Source: Tolypothrix sp. PCC 7910 (GTDB taxonomy: Bacteria > Cyanobacteriota > Cyanobacteriia > Cyanobacteriales > Nostocaceae). Taken from it: a DNA stretch of 64,000 bases. How positions within the stretch are numbered: position 1 is the stretch's first letter; each line of letters opens with the position of its first letter. The stretch is taken from positions 3,039,501-3,103,500 of the forward strand of contig NZ_CP050440.1 in assembly GCF_011769525.1 (NCBI RefSeq). The letters are read 5' to 3'. The notes below the pieces were generated by a model that saw nothing but the letters and a program-made list of their open reading frames with translations, ran no database searches and had not been told where the DNA came from. The translations under genes and the position numbers were made by a program. Positions 35,917 through 44,619 of the stretch are shown here, in pieces.

Positions 35917-36168
35917 TCAGCCTCAGAACCTCAAGCTTCAGCCTCAGAACCTCAACGTTCAGCCTCAAAACCTCAAGCTTCAGCCTCAGAACCTCAACGT
36001 TCAGCCTCAAAACCTCAAGCTTCAGCCTCAGAACCTCAAACTTCAGCCTTAAAGCCTCAAGCTTCAGCTTCAGAACCTCAACGTTCAGCCTCAGAACCTC
36101 AAGTGTCAGCCTCAAAGCCTCAAGCTTCAGCCTCAGAACCTCAAGCTTCAGCCTCAAAGCCTCAAGTT
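35917..36168. repeat. 21-bp minisatellite, 12 tandem copies
   Basis: Twelve full copies of a 21-base unit (TCAGCCTCAGAACCTCAAGC plus one base), varying mainly at three positions, follow a partial copy. In one forward frame this reads SASEPQA heptads, and on the reverse strand LRLKLEV heptads. All three forward frames of the unit lack stops, so long open frames here are not evidence of coding. Candidate starts are poor (TTG at 35863, GTG at 36202) and no ribosome site is visible. I call it a repeat, not a gene. Confidence 0.9.
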
Positions 36169-36170
36169 TG

Positions 36171-36251
36171 GTAGGGTGTGTTATCGCGTTAGCGTAACGC
36201 ACCGTAAATCTCTGGTGGTGCGTTAGGACTAAAGTCCATAACGCACCCTAC
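36171..36251. mobile_element. 81-bp palindromic element (MITE/REP-like)
   Basis: The ends GTAGGGTGTGTTAT (36171-36184) and ATAACGCACCCTAC (36238-36251) are 14-base terminal inverted repeats with one mismatch. Inside lies a second inverted repeat, TAACGCACC ... GGTGCGTTA. A related short copy is at 14569-14595. There is no transposase, so if mobile it would depend on one elsewhere. Its left end supplies the TAG that closes the open frame over the minisatellite. Confidence 0.7.
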
Positions 36252-36268
36252 ACCGATTCACCCTTGTT

Positions 36269-36742
36269 TTAGTTGATAGTTGTTGCGCTTTTCTTCTTCT
36301 TGGAACTGCGGGTAAACCTACGTCCCATCTCATCGATGACTGCATCTAAACCAGCAACATCACCGCTAGCTTTGGCGTAATTGTAAACTGCTAAAGCTGC
36401 TGTATATGCTTCACTACCCGCAGTGATACAGGTATCATCCACGAGTTCTTGCAGTTGCGTCAGCGATAACAGTACTGGATACAAAGCCTCATACAGCGCT
36501 ACATCCCGGCGCATCTCCTCTACATCAAAGGAACGGGGTAAAAAGTTTGGGTTTTGTGTCGCAACTTCCAACGCTTTGCTGACAAAAGCGCGACTTTTAT
36601 CACCCATCTTTAAAATTGTGCGTCGGTCTTCAGTTGTCAAATCTACCAAAAACGGTAACTTTTCGCGAATTGTTGCTATAGCCTGCATTACCGCTTCCCG
36701 ATCTGCAGGGGAAAAGTTAGCACTGAGACGATTATCAGCCAT
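36269..36742 (-). CDS. hypothetical protein, 157 aa, helical
   Basis: I do not recognise a named family. The protein is soluble and looks all-helical, with a basic C-terminal tail (RRFTRSSKKKKSAT). The start at 36742 is chosen because AGAGGAG lies eight bases upstream. A longer frame to 36835 lacks any ribosome site and begins with an improbable sequence. It is divergent from crtD, with 187 bp between starts. The Lys-rich tail could bind nucleic acid or membrane, which is only a guess. Confidence 0.72.
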   Translation of the reverse strand: MADNRLSANFSPADREAVMQAIATIREKLPFLVDLTTEDRRTILKMGDKSRAFVSKALEVATQNPNFLPRSFDVEEMRRDVALYEALYPVLLSLTQLQELVDDTCITAGSEAYTAALAVYNYAKASGDVAGLDAVIDEMGRRFTRSSKKKKSATTIN

Positions 36743-36929
36743 TTTTATCACTCCTCTAGGATAACTCTTCTCAGTATTCCCAAAGTAAAACAGGCAATTA
36801 GCTGATTTAAGCTCACAATAGCTGTTCCTTACCAAATTGCAGCTGATACAAGCTTGAGTGATGGCTTGGCGAAAGAACCACTTTTGTTATTATTAAGAAT
36901 AATATTAAGAAATATAAACTAAAGTCTCA

Positions 36930-38441
36930 ATGCCCAGTCTATCGCTTGACAAAAAAGCATCTCGTGTCATTGTCGTCGGTGCAGGAATAGGTGGGCTAAC
37001 TGCTGGCGCATTATTAGCCCATAAAGGTTACAGCGTTTTAATCTTAGACCAAGCCCTTGTACCTGGGGGTTGTGCTTCTACGTTTAAACGCCGAGGATTT
37101 ACATTTGATGTGGGAGCAACCCAAGTCGCTGGTTTAGAACCTGGGGGGATTCATCACCGGATTTTCTCAGAATTGGGAATAGATTTACCTGCAGCCACAC
37201 CTTGCGATCCGGCTTGTGCGGTTTATCTCCCTGGGGAATCGACACCGATCAACGTCTGGCGCGATCGCGAAAAATGGCGAGAAGAACGCCAACGACAATT
37301 TCCTGGTAGCGAACCATTCTGGCAATTTTTAGCCACTCTATTTCAAGCTAGCTGGGAGTTTCAAGGACGCGATCCGGTGCTACCGCCACGTAATTTATGG
37401 GATTTGTGGCAGCTAACTCAGGCGGTACGTCCCAGTACATTAATTACTGTGCCCTTTACTTTATTTACTGTGGGCGATGCTTTACGGCTATATGGATTAG
37501 GTAACGACCAACGCTTACGGACTTTCTTAGATTTACAACTGAAGCTGTATTCCCAAGTCAATGCAGAAGAAACAGCCTTACTTTATGCAGCCACAGCGTT
37601 GAGTGTTTCCCAACTCCCCCAAGGATTATTTCACCTCCAGGGTAGTATGCAAGTCTTAAGCGATCGCCTGGTAGAATCCCTGGAAAGAGATGGCGGTAAA
37701 TTATTGCTGCGCCACACTGTCGAAAAAATTACCGTCGCTAATGGTCAAGCCAACGCCGTCACTATTCGCAATCAACAAAGCGGCGAAGTCTGGACAGAAA
37801 CAGCAGACCATATAATTACCAATGTCACTGTGCAAAACCTCGTCCAACTTTTAGGCGACGCAGCACCAGCAGGTTATAAGCAGCGAGTCGAAAAATTACC
37901 CCCATCATCAGGGGCGTTTGTCGTCTATTTAGGTGTAGATGCTAGCGCCATTCCCCCGGAATGCCCGCCACACCTGCAATTTTTATACAACGCCGACGGG
38001 CCGATTGGTGAAAATAATTCTTTATTTGTCTCCGTTAGCCATCCCGGAGATGGTCGCGCCCCAGAAGGAAAAGCCACAATTATTGCTTCATCCTTTGTAG
38101 ATACACGTAGATGGTGGCAGACAGAGAATTACGAAGAACTGAAGCAGCAATATACAGAAGAAGCGATCGCCCGCCTAGCAAAATTCTTCTACCTCAAACC
38201 CGAAACCATCATTCACCAAGAAGCCGCCACACCCCGCACCTTTGCTCATTTCACAGCACGCGATCGCGGTATAGTGGGCGGTATCGGGCAACGTATCCCC
38301 ACCTTCGGCCCTTTTGGTTTTGCCAATCGCACACCAATCAAGCGCCTCTGGTTAGTCGGCGACTCTACCCACCCCGGCGAAGGAACAGCCGGAGTCAGTT
38401 ACTCAGCGCTAACTGTCGTGCGGCAAATATTAAATAGCTGA
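36930..38441 (+). CDS. crtD: carotenoid C-3',4' desaturase (CrtD)
   Basis: The 503-residue protein is a CrtI/CrtN-type FAD desaturase. It has the dinucleotide motif VVGAGIGGLTAG at residues 15-26, then GGCASTFKRRGFTFDVGA, and the C-terminal carotenoid-oxidase signature LWLVGDSTHPGEGTAGV. The pattern, including DPACAVYLPGES, matches the cyanobacterial CrtD group better than phytoene or zeta-carotene desaturases. CrtD introduces the 3',4' double bond in myxol glycoside (myxoxanthophyll) synthesis at the membrane. No other carotenoid gene is adjacent. The gene is rich in HIP1 sites. Confidence 0.85.
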   Translation: MPSLSLDKKASRVIVVGAGIGGLTAGALLAHKGYSVLILDQALVPGGCASTFKRRGFTFDVGATQVAGLEPGGIHHRIFSELGIDLPAATPCDPACAVYLPGESTPINVWRDREKWREERQRQFPGSEPFWQFLATLFQASWEFQGRDPVLPPRNLWDLWQLTQAVRPSTLITVPFTLFTVGDALRLYGLGNDQRLRTFLDLQLKLYSQVNAEETALLYAATALSVSQLPQGLFHLQGSMQVLSDRLVESLERDGGKLLLRHTVEKITVANGQANAVTIRNQQSGEVWTETADHIITNVTVQNLVQLLGDAAPAGYKQRVEKLPPSSGAFVVYLGVDASAIPPECPPHLQFLYNADGPIGENNSLFVSVSHPGDGRAPEGKATIIASSFVDTRRWWQTENYEELKQQYTEEAIARLAKFFYLKPETIIHQEAATPRTFAHFTARDRGIVGGIGQRIPTFGPFGFANRTPIKRLWLVGDSTHPGEGTAGVSYSALTVVRQILNS

Positions 38442-38447
38442 GCCTAA

Positions 38448-38489
38448 GGTCAAGGGTCAAGGGTCAAGGGTCAAGGGTCAAGGGTCAAA
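38448..38489. repeat. (GGTCAAG)n heptamer repeat, six copies
   Basis: Five perfect GGTCAAG units and a sixth ending in A begin seven bases after the crtD stop. A second heptamer series, CCCCAAT/CCCCAGA/CCCCAGT, occupies about 38514-38566 just before the stop of the convergent gene. Confidence 0.9.
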
Positions 38490-38564
38490 AGTCATTACTG
38501 ATTTCCCCTTGTCCCCAGTCCCCAATCCCCAGACCCCAATCCCCAGACCCCAATCCCCAGTCCC

Positions 38565-40625
38565 CTACTGACCTGTCGTAGTTGGAGAAGGTGACAAAAT
38601 TTCCGGCACAGCTGGCGCAGGTTCAGGGTTAAGAAATGATCGCCAAGTTTTAATTTGCTCTTGTGCCGCACTATAAGCAGAAGTACCTCTAGGAATTAGC
38701 TTCGCAGTCTCAATGCCTCTGTACATATCAGATTGTCCTAGAGATCGGGCGATATCTAACAATTGCTGACTCCACTGGTCAATGGCGACGTTAGCATCCA
38801 AACGTAAGATACTGCGTCGGGGAACTTGTTGTGCCAGTTGTATTGCGTTTACCAAGGCTTCTGCTGTTCCAGGTAGAGCTGCATCCCGCGCTTTTTGCCA
38901 ATTTTCTTTGGCGCGGATTTGCACTCGCCAGTCGTCTATTGCTTCTTGAGCCTCACCAGAAAGTGCGCGTCCTGATGATGCTATGGATTGAGCCGCGTTA
39001 ATCGCCCCATTTAAATCACCTCGTTGCGCTAAGTCTTTTGCTTGATCTAAATAAGGCTGGTCTTGAATTCGCTCAATTTTTGCTGTCCAATTACGGATTT
39101 TTCTGCGTGCTTCCGAGTATAATGCTCGACCATTACGGATTTGACTAGCTTCTGCGATCGCCGCTTGCAAGGAGTTGACATCATCCATTAATGCAATCTG
39201 ATCGGCACGATCCAAGTAAGGTTTGTCTTGGATAGTCTCTACTTCGGCTTGCCAACGTCCGGCTGCCTGTCTGGCTTCGCTAGCACGGGGGTTACCACTA
39301 GGGATAAGCTGAGCTTGGGCGATCGCCGCACTTAAATCGCTAATTGTGCCTTGGCTAGCTAGTGTACGCGCCTTGTCTAAACGGGCAACATCTTCAATTT
39401 CCAACTGCCAACGGGCAATTAATTGCTGTGCTTTATCATACACAGCCCTAGAAACATCAATTTGCTGCGCTTGGGAAATTGCTGTCTGTAAACCATCAAT
39501 AGTACCTAGCCAAGCACTTCTTTGGGCTTCAGCCAAGCTGATAAAATCTTCAACTTCCGTTTGTAGTCCTGTATTTTCCGGAATTTGGCGGACGATATCT
39601 AGTGCTGTATCTGCATCTCGCTTATCTAACTTAGCCTGAGCCAAATCCAGCATCTTGCGTCCGTATTGGGGAATTAACTCTTGAGCTTTTTGATATATGT
39701 AACTAGTGGGACTAACTGACTCCGCTAGCTTGATCGCTTCGAGTATCTGATCTGCTACCCCACTTTTAGCTAAACTATCGGCTTTTGCTAATTTTTCGCC
39801 ATCTTCCCTAGCTGTGGCAATAATGCGATTTAATTCGTCGTATTTAGTAGTTGCCCAGTATTTATTATCAATACGCAACAATTTGGCAGATAGCATAAAA
39901 GCTGACTGCCAATTTCTTTGCCGCAGTTCGCCTTCCGCTTCTTGATAAATACCCTCTGCCTTTGACCAAATCGACTGCCATTTATCTACTTGTTGTTCTA
40001 CAGCGCTATAAGCAGGTAAATCGTTAGGTACTTTTTTGGCAGTGGCGATCGCTTCATCTAATTTTCCAGCTTGAAAACTTTGATCGGCTAGTTGCAAAAT
40101 ATCCTTAGACCACCGTTCAATAAAGCGATCGGCTTCTCCCCGCAAGGGATGGTTTTTTGGCAATTGCTTCACTAAATTGATCGCTTGCAGTAAGTCAGTT
40201 ACTGTTTGTTTAGAAGCCGCTAACTGCGCGCAGTGCAGCCGTACTGACTCACTAGCCAAAGGCCAGAAAATTTTGGGGCAGTTAGGGGCTGTTGGCAACT
40301 TTAACAACATTGCCATTGCCAGGAATCCTATCCCCCCAGGAACCAACATTAATAATACTAACCACAACACCCAATTTTGCATCCAGCGGGGCAATTTACT
40401 GAATACATAATTGGGTGAAATCGTTTTTTCTGACTGATTATTAAAAGGTAATTCTTCGGAATGATTATCTGTTTGCCGCTTCACTGACTTAGAGTTAGAA
40501 CCAGTAGCTGGAATACCAAATAAATGAGGTTCTCCGAATTGTTGTGTTTCGGATAATCTCGCCATTTCATCCTGATCTCTGGCTCTGCCTCGGGACCAAC
40601 TGTCTGTAATATCCCGCTCTGTCAT
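38565..40625 (-). CDS. membrane protein with tandem helical repeats, 686 aa, unknown function
   Basis: Residues 1-80 are polar and rich in charged residues. One strong transmembrane segment follows at about 82-110 (WVLWLVLLMLVPGGIGFLAM). The rest is a long helical domain. It is made of diverged units of about 50-75 residues, each with a pattern like LxxAIxxAQxIxxxxxxYxxAQxxIxxW, similar to TPR arrays. This topology suggests a periplasmic or lumenal scaffold anchored by one helix. The C-terminus is Pro-rich (PEPAPAVPEILSPSP). No named family is recognised. Confidence 0.8.
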   Translation of the reverse strand: MTERDITDSWSRGRARDQDEMARLSETQQFGEPHLFGIPATGSNSKSVKRQTDNHSEELPFNNQSEKTISPNYVFSKLPRWMQNWVLWLVLLMLVPGGIGFLAMAMLLKLPTAPNCPKIFWPLASESVRLHCAQLAASKQTVTDLLQAINLVKQLPKNHPLRGEADRFIERWSKDILQLADQSFQAGKLDEAIATAKKVPNDLPAYSAVEQQVDKWQSIWSKAEGIYQEAEGELRQRNWQSAFMLSAKLLRIDNKYWATTKYDELNRIIATAREDGEKLAKADSLAKSGVADQILEAIKLAESVSPTSYIYQKAQELIPQYGRKMLDLAQAKLDKRDADTALDIVRQIPENTGLQTEVEDFISLAEAQRSAWLGTIDGLQTAISQAQQIDVSRAVYDKAQQLIARWQLEIEDVARLDKARTLASQGTISDLSAAIAQAQLIPSGNPRASEARQAAGRWQAEVETIQDKPYLDRADQIALMDDVNSLQAAIAEASQIRNGRALYSEARRKIRNWTAKIERIQDQPYLDQAKDLAQRGDLNGAINAAQSIASSGRALSGEAQEAIDDWRVQIRAKENWQKARDAALPGTAEALVNAIQLAQQVPRRSILRLDANVAIDQWSQQLLDIARSLGQSDMYRGIETAKLIPRGTSAYSAAQEQIKTWRSFLNPEPAPAVPEILSPSPTTTGQ

Positions 40626-40778
40626 CTCTCACACCAAAATAATTGAATAGCGATCTGTTGTAGATCGATAATTCCATTGTTGCCATAGTAACTTTCTCAT
40701 AATTAAAAAGCTACCTTTTTGATTATCTTCCGCCACAGATACCATCAACAATTGGAAAAATCAGTGTGGTTTTACACC

Positions 40779-41684
40779 CTAACCAGAGACCGAAGATTCC
40801 GTCTGCAAATCGACAATTAACTGAGCCAACTGATCGCTGCTTGCCTGGTAAACTCGGCCGCAAAAGTCGCAAGTTGCCTCAGCGCCATCATCTTTCACGA
40901 TCATATCTTGTAGTTCAGCTTCTCCCAAGATTTTTAATGCTCCTAACATCCGGTCAAAAGAGCAACCGCAGTGGAAGCGCAGAATTTGGCTTTCGGGAAA
41001 TATTTTCAGCCCCATATCTCCCAGCAAATCTGTGAAGATTTCTGGCAAAGTCTTGCCTGCTTGCAATAATGGTGTGAATCCTGATAAGGTCGCTACCCGT
41101 GATTCCAATGTTGCTACTAAAGCTTCATCTCTAGCGGCTTTGGGTAAAACCTGCACTAACAAGCCCCCAGCAGCAGTTACCCCACTTGCTCCCACAAATA
41201 CACCTAAAACCATAGCTGAAGGTGTTTGTTCGGAACTTACTAAGTAATGGGCAACATCATCACCAATTTCACCAGAAATCAGTTCTACCGTACTAGAGTA
41301 AGGGTAACCATAACCGATATCCCGCACAACGTAAAGAAAACCCTTACCTACTGCACCACCAACATCTAACTTACCCTTAGCGTTTGGTGGTAATTCTATA
41401 GATGGGTTACCTACGTAGCCACGGACTGTACCATCTAATCCAGCATCTACCAAAATGCCACTCAATGGGCCGTCACCTTTCACCCGGACATTTACCCTAG
41501 AGCCTGGCCGCTTCATACTAGAAGCCATCAACAAGCCTGCTGCCATAGTCCGCCCCAGTGCTGCTGTTGCCACATAAGATAGCTTGTGACGTTGTCTTGC
41601 TTCTTCTGTGAGGCGCGTAGTGATCACACCTACGGCTCTAATCCCACCGTCGGCTGCCGTGGCGCGAATTAATTGATCCGCCAT
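40779..41684 (-). CDS. hslO: redox-regulated chaperone Hsp33
   Basis: The protein of 301 residues starts MADQLIRATA; GGTAAGG seven bases upstream favours this ATG (41684) over one five codons earlier. The substrate-binding domain covers about 1-225. The C-terminal redox switch has four cysteines, CGC and CDFC, that bind zinc in the reduced state and form disulfides under oxidative stress, activating holdase function. It is full length. No linked gene is evident, and the 338 bp upstream are AT-rich without recognisable features. Confidence 0.96.
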   Translation of the reverse strand: MADQLIRATAADGGIRAVGVITTRLTEEARQRHKLSYVATAALGRTMAAGLLMASSMKRPGSRVNVRVKGDGPLSGILVDAGLDGTVRGYVGNPSIELPPNAKGKLDVGGAVGKGFLYVVRDIGYGYPYSSTVELISGEIGDDVAHYLVSSEQTPSAMVLGVFVGASGVTAAGGLLVQVLPKAARDEALVATLESRVATLSGFTPLLQAGKTLPEIFTDLLGDMGLKIFPESQILRFHCGCSFDRMLGALKILGEAELQDMIVKDDGAEATCDFCGRVYQASSDQLAQLIVDLQTESSVSG

Positions 41685-42022
41685 GAAAAACCTTACCAAA
41701 TAGTATGTTACTAAACGCCTCTGCTATGAGGCTGGGACATAAAAGTCTTATTTAGTATAACTTAGTATATCTAAACTAAACTTAAACATCTTTCTCATAC
41801 TAAGTTCAGTAGGTAGGGATTTCCCGACAGTACATCAATAAATAAACTCTGCCTATCTGCAGCAGGTTTCAAAAATCAAATTTAACTGCTATAGAAAAAT
41901 AAATAATTGATTGCCCAACTTGATATCTAAATCCAAAAACCTTAATTATTTTCTGATTTTTTATTCTATATTTGCCATACTACTAAAATAGTAATTAATT
42001 TTGGCTCAGTGTCATCCTAAAA
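41685..42022. other. divergent intergenic region, 338 bp
   Basis: AT-rich spacer between divergent genes hslO and the SRPBCC-like gene. I see no repeat, RNA gene or clear operator. Confidence 0.4.
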
Positions 42023-42409
42023 ATGCTAGGTACTTTTCAAAAAAGTCAACTGCGGATAGAAATCGAAGCATCAGCAAATGCCATCCATGACAGTCTCCTA
42101 CGTCCAGCACAATTACAAAAATGGCTTTTAGGGCAACGCTTTGCTTCTGGAATGCCAGAAGAACTACAGTCCGGGTTTCAGTTTACAACTTGGACAGGGC
42201 CGATCCAGATTCATCATCAAGTAAGTGTGGTTAAGCCTAATTGCCTACGGTTGTTACTGAGTGGGGGAATTGATGGTTTTCATGAATGGTATTGGGGAGA
42301 AGGTTGGGTACAGTCCCGTCTTGAAGGAGTGTCATTGTTGCCTATAAATTTGGGACAAACTCTCAGTTTATTGAGTTTACGCCAGTTTTTGTCCAACCAA
42401 AAAGCCTAA
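42023..42409 (+). CDS. SRPBCC-like small protein, 128 aa
   Basis: The protein has the look of a START/SRPBCC helix-grip domain: an early strand (LRIEIEASANAIHDSLL), a helix with LQKWLLGQ, and alternating strands around GFQFTTW and HHQVSVV. It ends in a helix (LSLLSLRQFLSNQ). These domains bind hydrophobic ligands in a central cavity. The assignment rests only on the pattern. There is no signal peptide. It is convergent with the downstream HlyD-type gene. Confidence 0.65.
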   Translation: MLGTFQKSQLRIEIEASANAIHDSLLRPAQLQKWLLGQRFASGMPEELQSGFQFTTWTGPIQIHHQVSVVKPNCLRLLLSGGIDGFHEWYWGEGWVQSRLEGVSLLPINLGQTLSLLSLRQFLSNQKA

Positions 42410-42487
42410 ATATTTATATTAATTTTGAGAGGTTTGTAGTAAGCATTTTTGTATTGATAAATCAAATGCTAAATTTCTTACTACAGC

Positions 42488-43822
42488 CTATAAATCTGTT
42501 AGTAACCTGGCTTTTCTTAACATAAATGTCAATACCGTTTCTTCCTGGGCAAGAATATCGGCTGTTACTTCCATACCTGGCTGAATTGTATAGGATTGAT
42601 TACCTTTAATTAGCTCCAGTTTATCCGTCTCGATTGTTACTTCATAGTAAGGTACAGCTGCAACATTACTATTAGTTTGGGGTGTAATTGCATCAGCTGT
42701 AATGCCTCGAACAGCACCATTGAGCGTGCCATAATCCGGGTAAGGATAGGCAGAAACCCGCATAATAACTTTACCCTGGGTACATTGCGTTATCTGAGTA
42801 GCTTTACATAAGCGCACTTTACTAATATCAGCAGCAGCTACACGGGCTTTCACAACCAAAGGCGCTTGATTAGGGGAAATTTGCGCGATCGCATCTCCCG
42901 CACGTACCACCTGTCCAGTATTTCTAATTTCCAGCTTCAAAATCGTACCCGCCTCTGAGGTACGAATGACGGTTTTTTGCAGTTCTGTAGAAACCTGTGT
43001 TAATTCTTTTTGGTCACTATTTATCTGGTTTTGGATTTCAACTTGACGGCGAATTAGTTCTGCTTGTTCTTTCTTCAAAGTTGCTAATGTCGATTCCCCT
43101 TTAGCCTTTTCTTGGGCAATGCGTTCATTAGCGATTGTCACAATCGCATTACTAGGGTTAAGTCCAGCTTGAGCACGTTCAAGTTTAGCTAATGCTGCTT
43201 TATAAGCCTGTTCTTTCTCCTTAATTTGCAGAATGGCGATCGCACCTGTATTTCCTAGTTGCTGATATCGCTTCATTTCCTCCTTAGCTAATTCCAGCGC
43301 GGCTTCGGCTTCTTGCACTTGTGTGAAAGTGGTGATTTTTTGGTCTTGATAATCTCGTTGGTTGCGTCTCAAGTCAGCTGCCGCCGCCGCGATCGCTCGT
43401 TGCATAGAATTGGACTCTGCGGTAATTTGAGTTTGTAGCGTCTTGACTTGGGCAAAAATTTGTGATAACTGTAAATTATTCTGGTGAACTGTACCTAAAA
43501 GCTGACTTTTTTTAGTTTCCAGTTGCGAAGAGTCAATGTAGGCGATCGCATCTCCTGATTTCACCACTTGATTTTCTTTCACCAAAATCTTTTTCACAAT
43601 TCCCTCGCTACTTGCTTGCACCAAGCGTACATCTCCCGCAGGGCGAACTGTAGCGGGTGCTGTAACAGTGACGTTGTAGTGAGTTACCGCAGCCAAAACC
43701 AAGGCTGTGCCCACAGTGCCAATAAGAAATAAACCCCCTAAAGTTGTCCAAAGACTAATTGCTGGGAGAAACTGATCGCTACTAATCGGGCGAAACAAGT
43801 CTGGACTAGGGTCATTATGCAT
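42488..43822 (-). CDS. HlyD-family membrane fusion protein (second copy)
   Basis: The 444-residue protein has one transmembrane helix at about 28-48 (LFLIGTVGTALVLAAVTHY). A first barrel-sandwich half follows (SSEGIVKKILVKENQVVKSG), then a long coiled coil (about 100-285). The second half is KTVIRTSEAGTILKLE, and the protein ends in a beta-barrel. It has a pair of Cys residues near 338-344 (LCKATQITQC). It resembles the adaptor at 7284 only in architecture. No ABC transporter or TolC gene is adjacent, so it is another orphan adaptor. Confidence 0.9.
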   Translation of the reverse strand: MHNDPSPDLFRPISSDQFLPAISLWTTLGGLFLIGTVGTALVLAAVTHYNVTVTAPATVRPAGDVRLVQASSEGIVKKILVKENQVVKSGDAIAYIDSSQLETKKSQLLGTVHQNNLQLSQIFAQVKTLQTQITAESNSMQRAIAAAAADLRRNQRDYQDQKITTFTQVQEAEAALELAKEEMKRYQQLGNTGAIAILQIKEKEQAYKAALAKLERAQAGLNPSNAIVTIANERIAQEKAKGESTLATLKKEQAELIRRQVEIQNQINSDQKELTQVSTELQKTVIRTSEAGTILKLEIRNTGQVVRAGDAIAQISPNQAPLVVKARVAAADISKVRLCKATQITQCTQGKVIMRVSAYPYPDYGTLNGAVRGITADAITPQTNSNVAAVPYYEVTIETDKLELIKGNQSYTIQPGMEVTADILAQEETVLTFMLRKARLLTDL

Positions 43823-43972
43823 AAATGCGTAAAGTGTAGGCAGTACCTCAATTCATGCACAAGCAACTAAGTAGCAGCAATGGAAATACCACTGATACCA
43901 ATTCAAAATTCAAAATTAATAATCATAATTACCCAGAGTCAAAAGTTCAAATTTAACCTTGACTCTTGTAAA

Positions 43973-43990
43973 GACGCGATTAATCTTGTC
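43973..43990. repeat. decayed copy of the GACGCGATTAATCGCGTC palindrome
   Basis: GACGCGATTAATCTTGTC matches the palindrome at 2027-2044 except for two bases in the right arm. It lies 24 bp after the stop of the stress-protein gene. Confidence 0.5.
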
Positions 43991-44013
43991 TCTCAAACTT
44001 TTGACTTTACAAT

Positions 44014-44439
44014 CTAATTTGGCTTAACCACCAAGACCGAACAACTAGCCTCTTCTACAACTTGAATACTCACAGAACCCAGGACAATTCGCTTCATTCC
44101 TGTTAAACCACGGCTACCAATAACGATCAAGTCAGCATTGTAAATATTTGCCAAGCGAATAATTTCTTCAGCAGGATCGCCATTTACCAGTTCTAATGCA
44201 CTTTTAACTGACAAACTCTCTTGGTAGGATTGCAGCTGCTTTTCAATATGAAAAAAAGACAATGTTGGTGAATCTGAATGAGGTTTATCGGCGGGTAGTT
44301 CCATCTCCGACTCTGGTGTGGGAAAAACGTGGCAGAGAATTACTTTGCTATCTTCTGACAGCGCCAATTCTTCTAAAGTCTGAATTACTCGTTCTGCAAT
44401 TTCCGAACCATCCAGAGCTACCAAAATAGTTTTTAGCAC
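44014..44439 (-). CDS. universal stress protein (UspA family)
   Basis: The protein has the ATP-binding signature G-x2-G-x9-G-S in GSRGLTGMKRIVLGS, and the N-terminal LKTILVALDGSE that starts this family. I choose the GTG at 44439 because GAGGAG lies nine bases before it and the family begins there. A frame extended to a GTG at 44466 adds nine residues that include this ribosome site. It is a cytoplasmic nucleotide-binding stress protein, likely of the ATP-binding subgroup. The gene is probably monocistronic. Confidence 0.92.
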   Translation of the reverse strand: MLKTILVALDGSEIAERVIQTLEELALSEDSKVILCHVFPTPESEMELPADKPHSDSPTLSFFHIEKQLQSYQESLSVKSALELVNGDPAEEIIRLANIYNADLIVIGSRGLTGMKRIVLGSVSIQVVEEASCSVLVVKPN

Positions 44440-44619
44440 CGCCCTTGTCTCCTCAAAAGTAGACACCTTAAACCCATACCTGCTGAAATCTGTTGGCAGT
44501 TATACCAACAACTGGCTAGTTATAAACCTAGTTTGTATATGACTTATTAGCCAAACCTTTGGTTTGCAGCCATCTATTGACTTTTACCAAAAGTATAAGC
44601 AAAAATTCCGCATTTTCAA

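Noticed and set aside
35863-36202. Two long opposing open frames over the minisatellite (SASEPQ and LRLKLE heptads) as protein genes
   Set aside because: The 21-bp unit has no stop in any forward frame, so openness is automatic. Starts are TTG and GTG without ribosome sites. Kept as a repeat only.
36743-36835. N-terminal extension of the hypothetical gene ending at 36269
   Set aside because: AGAGGAG sits before the internal ATG at 36742, and the extension has no ribosome site.
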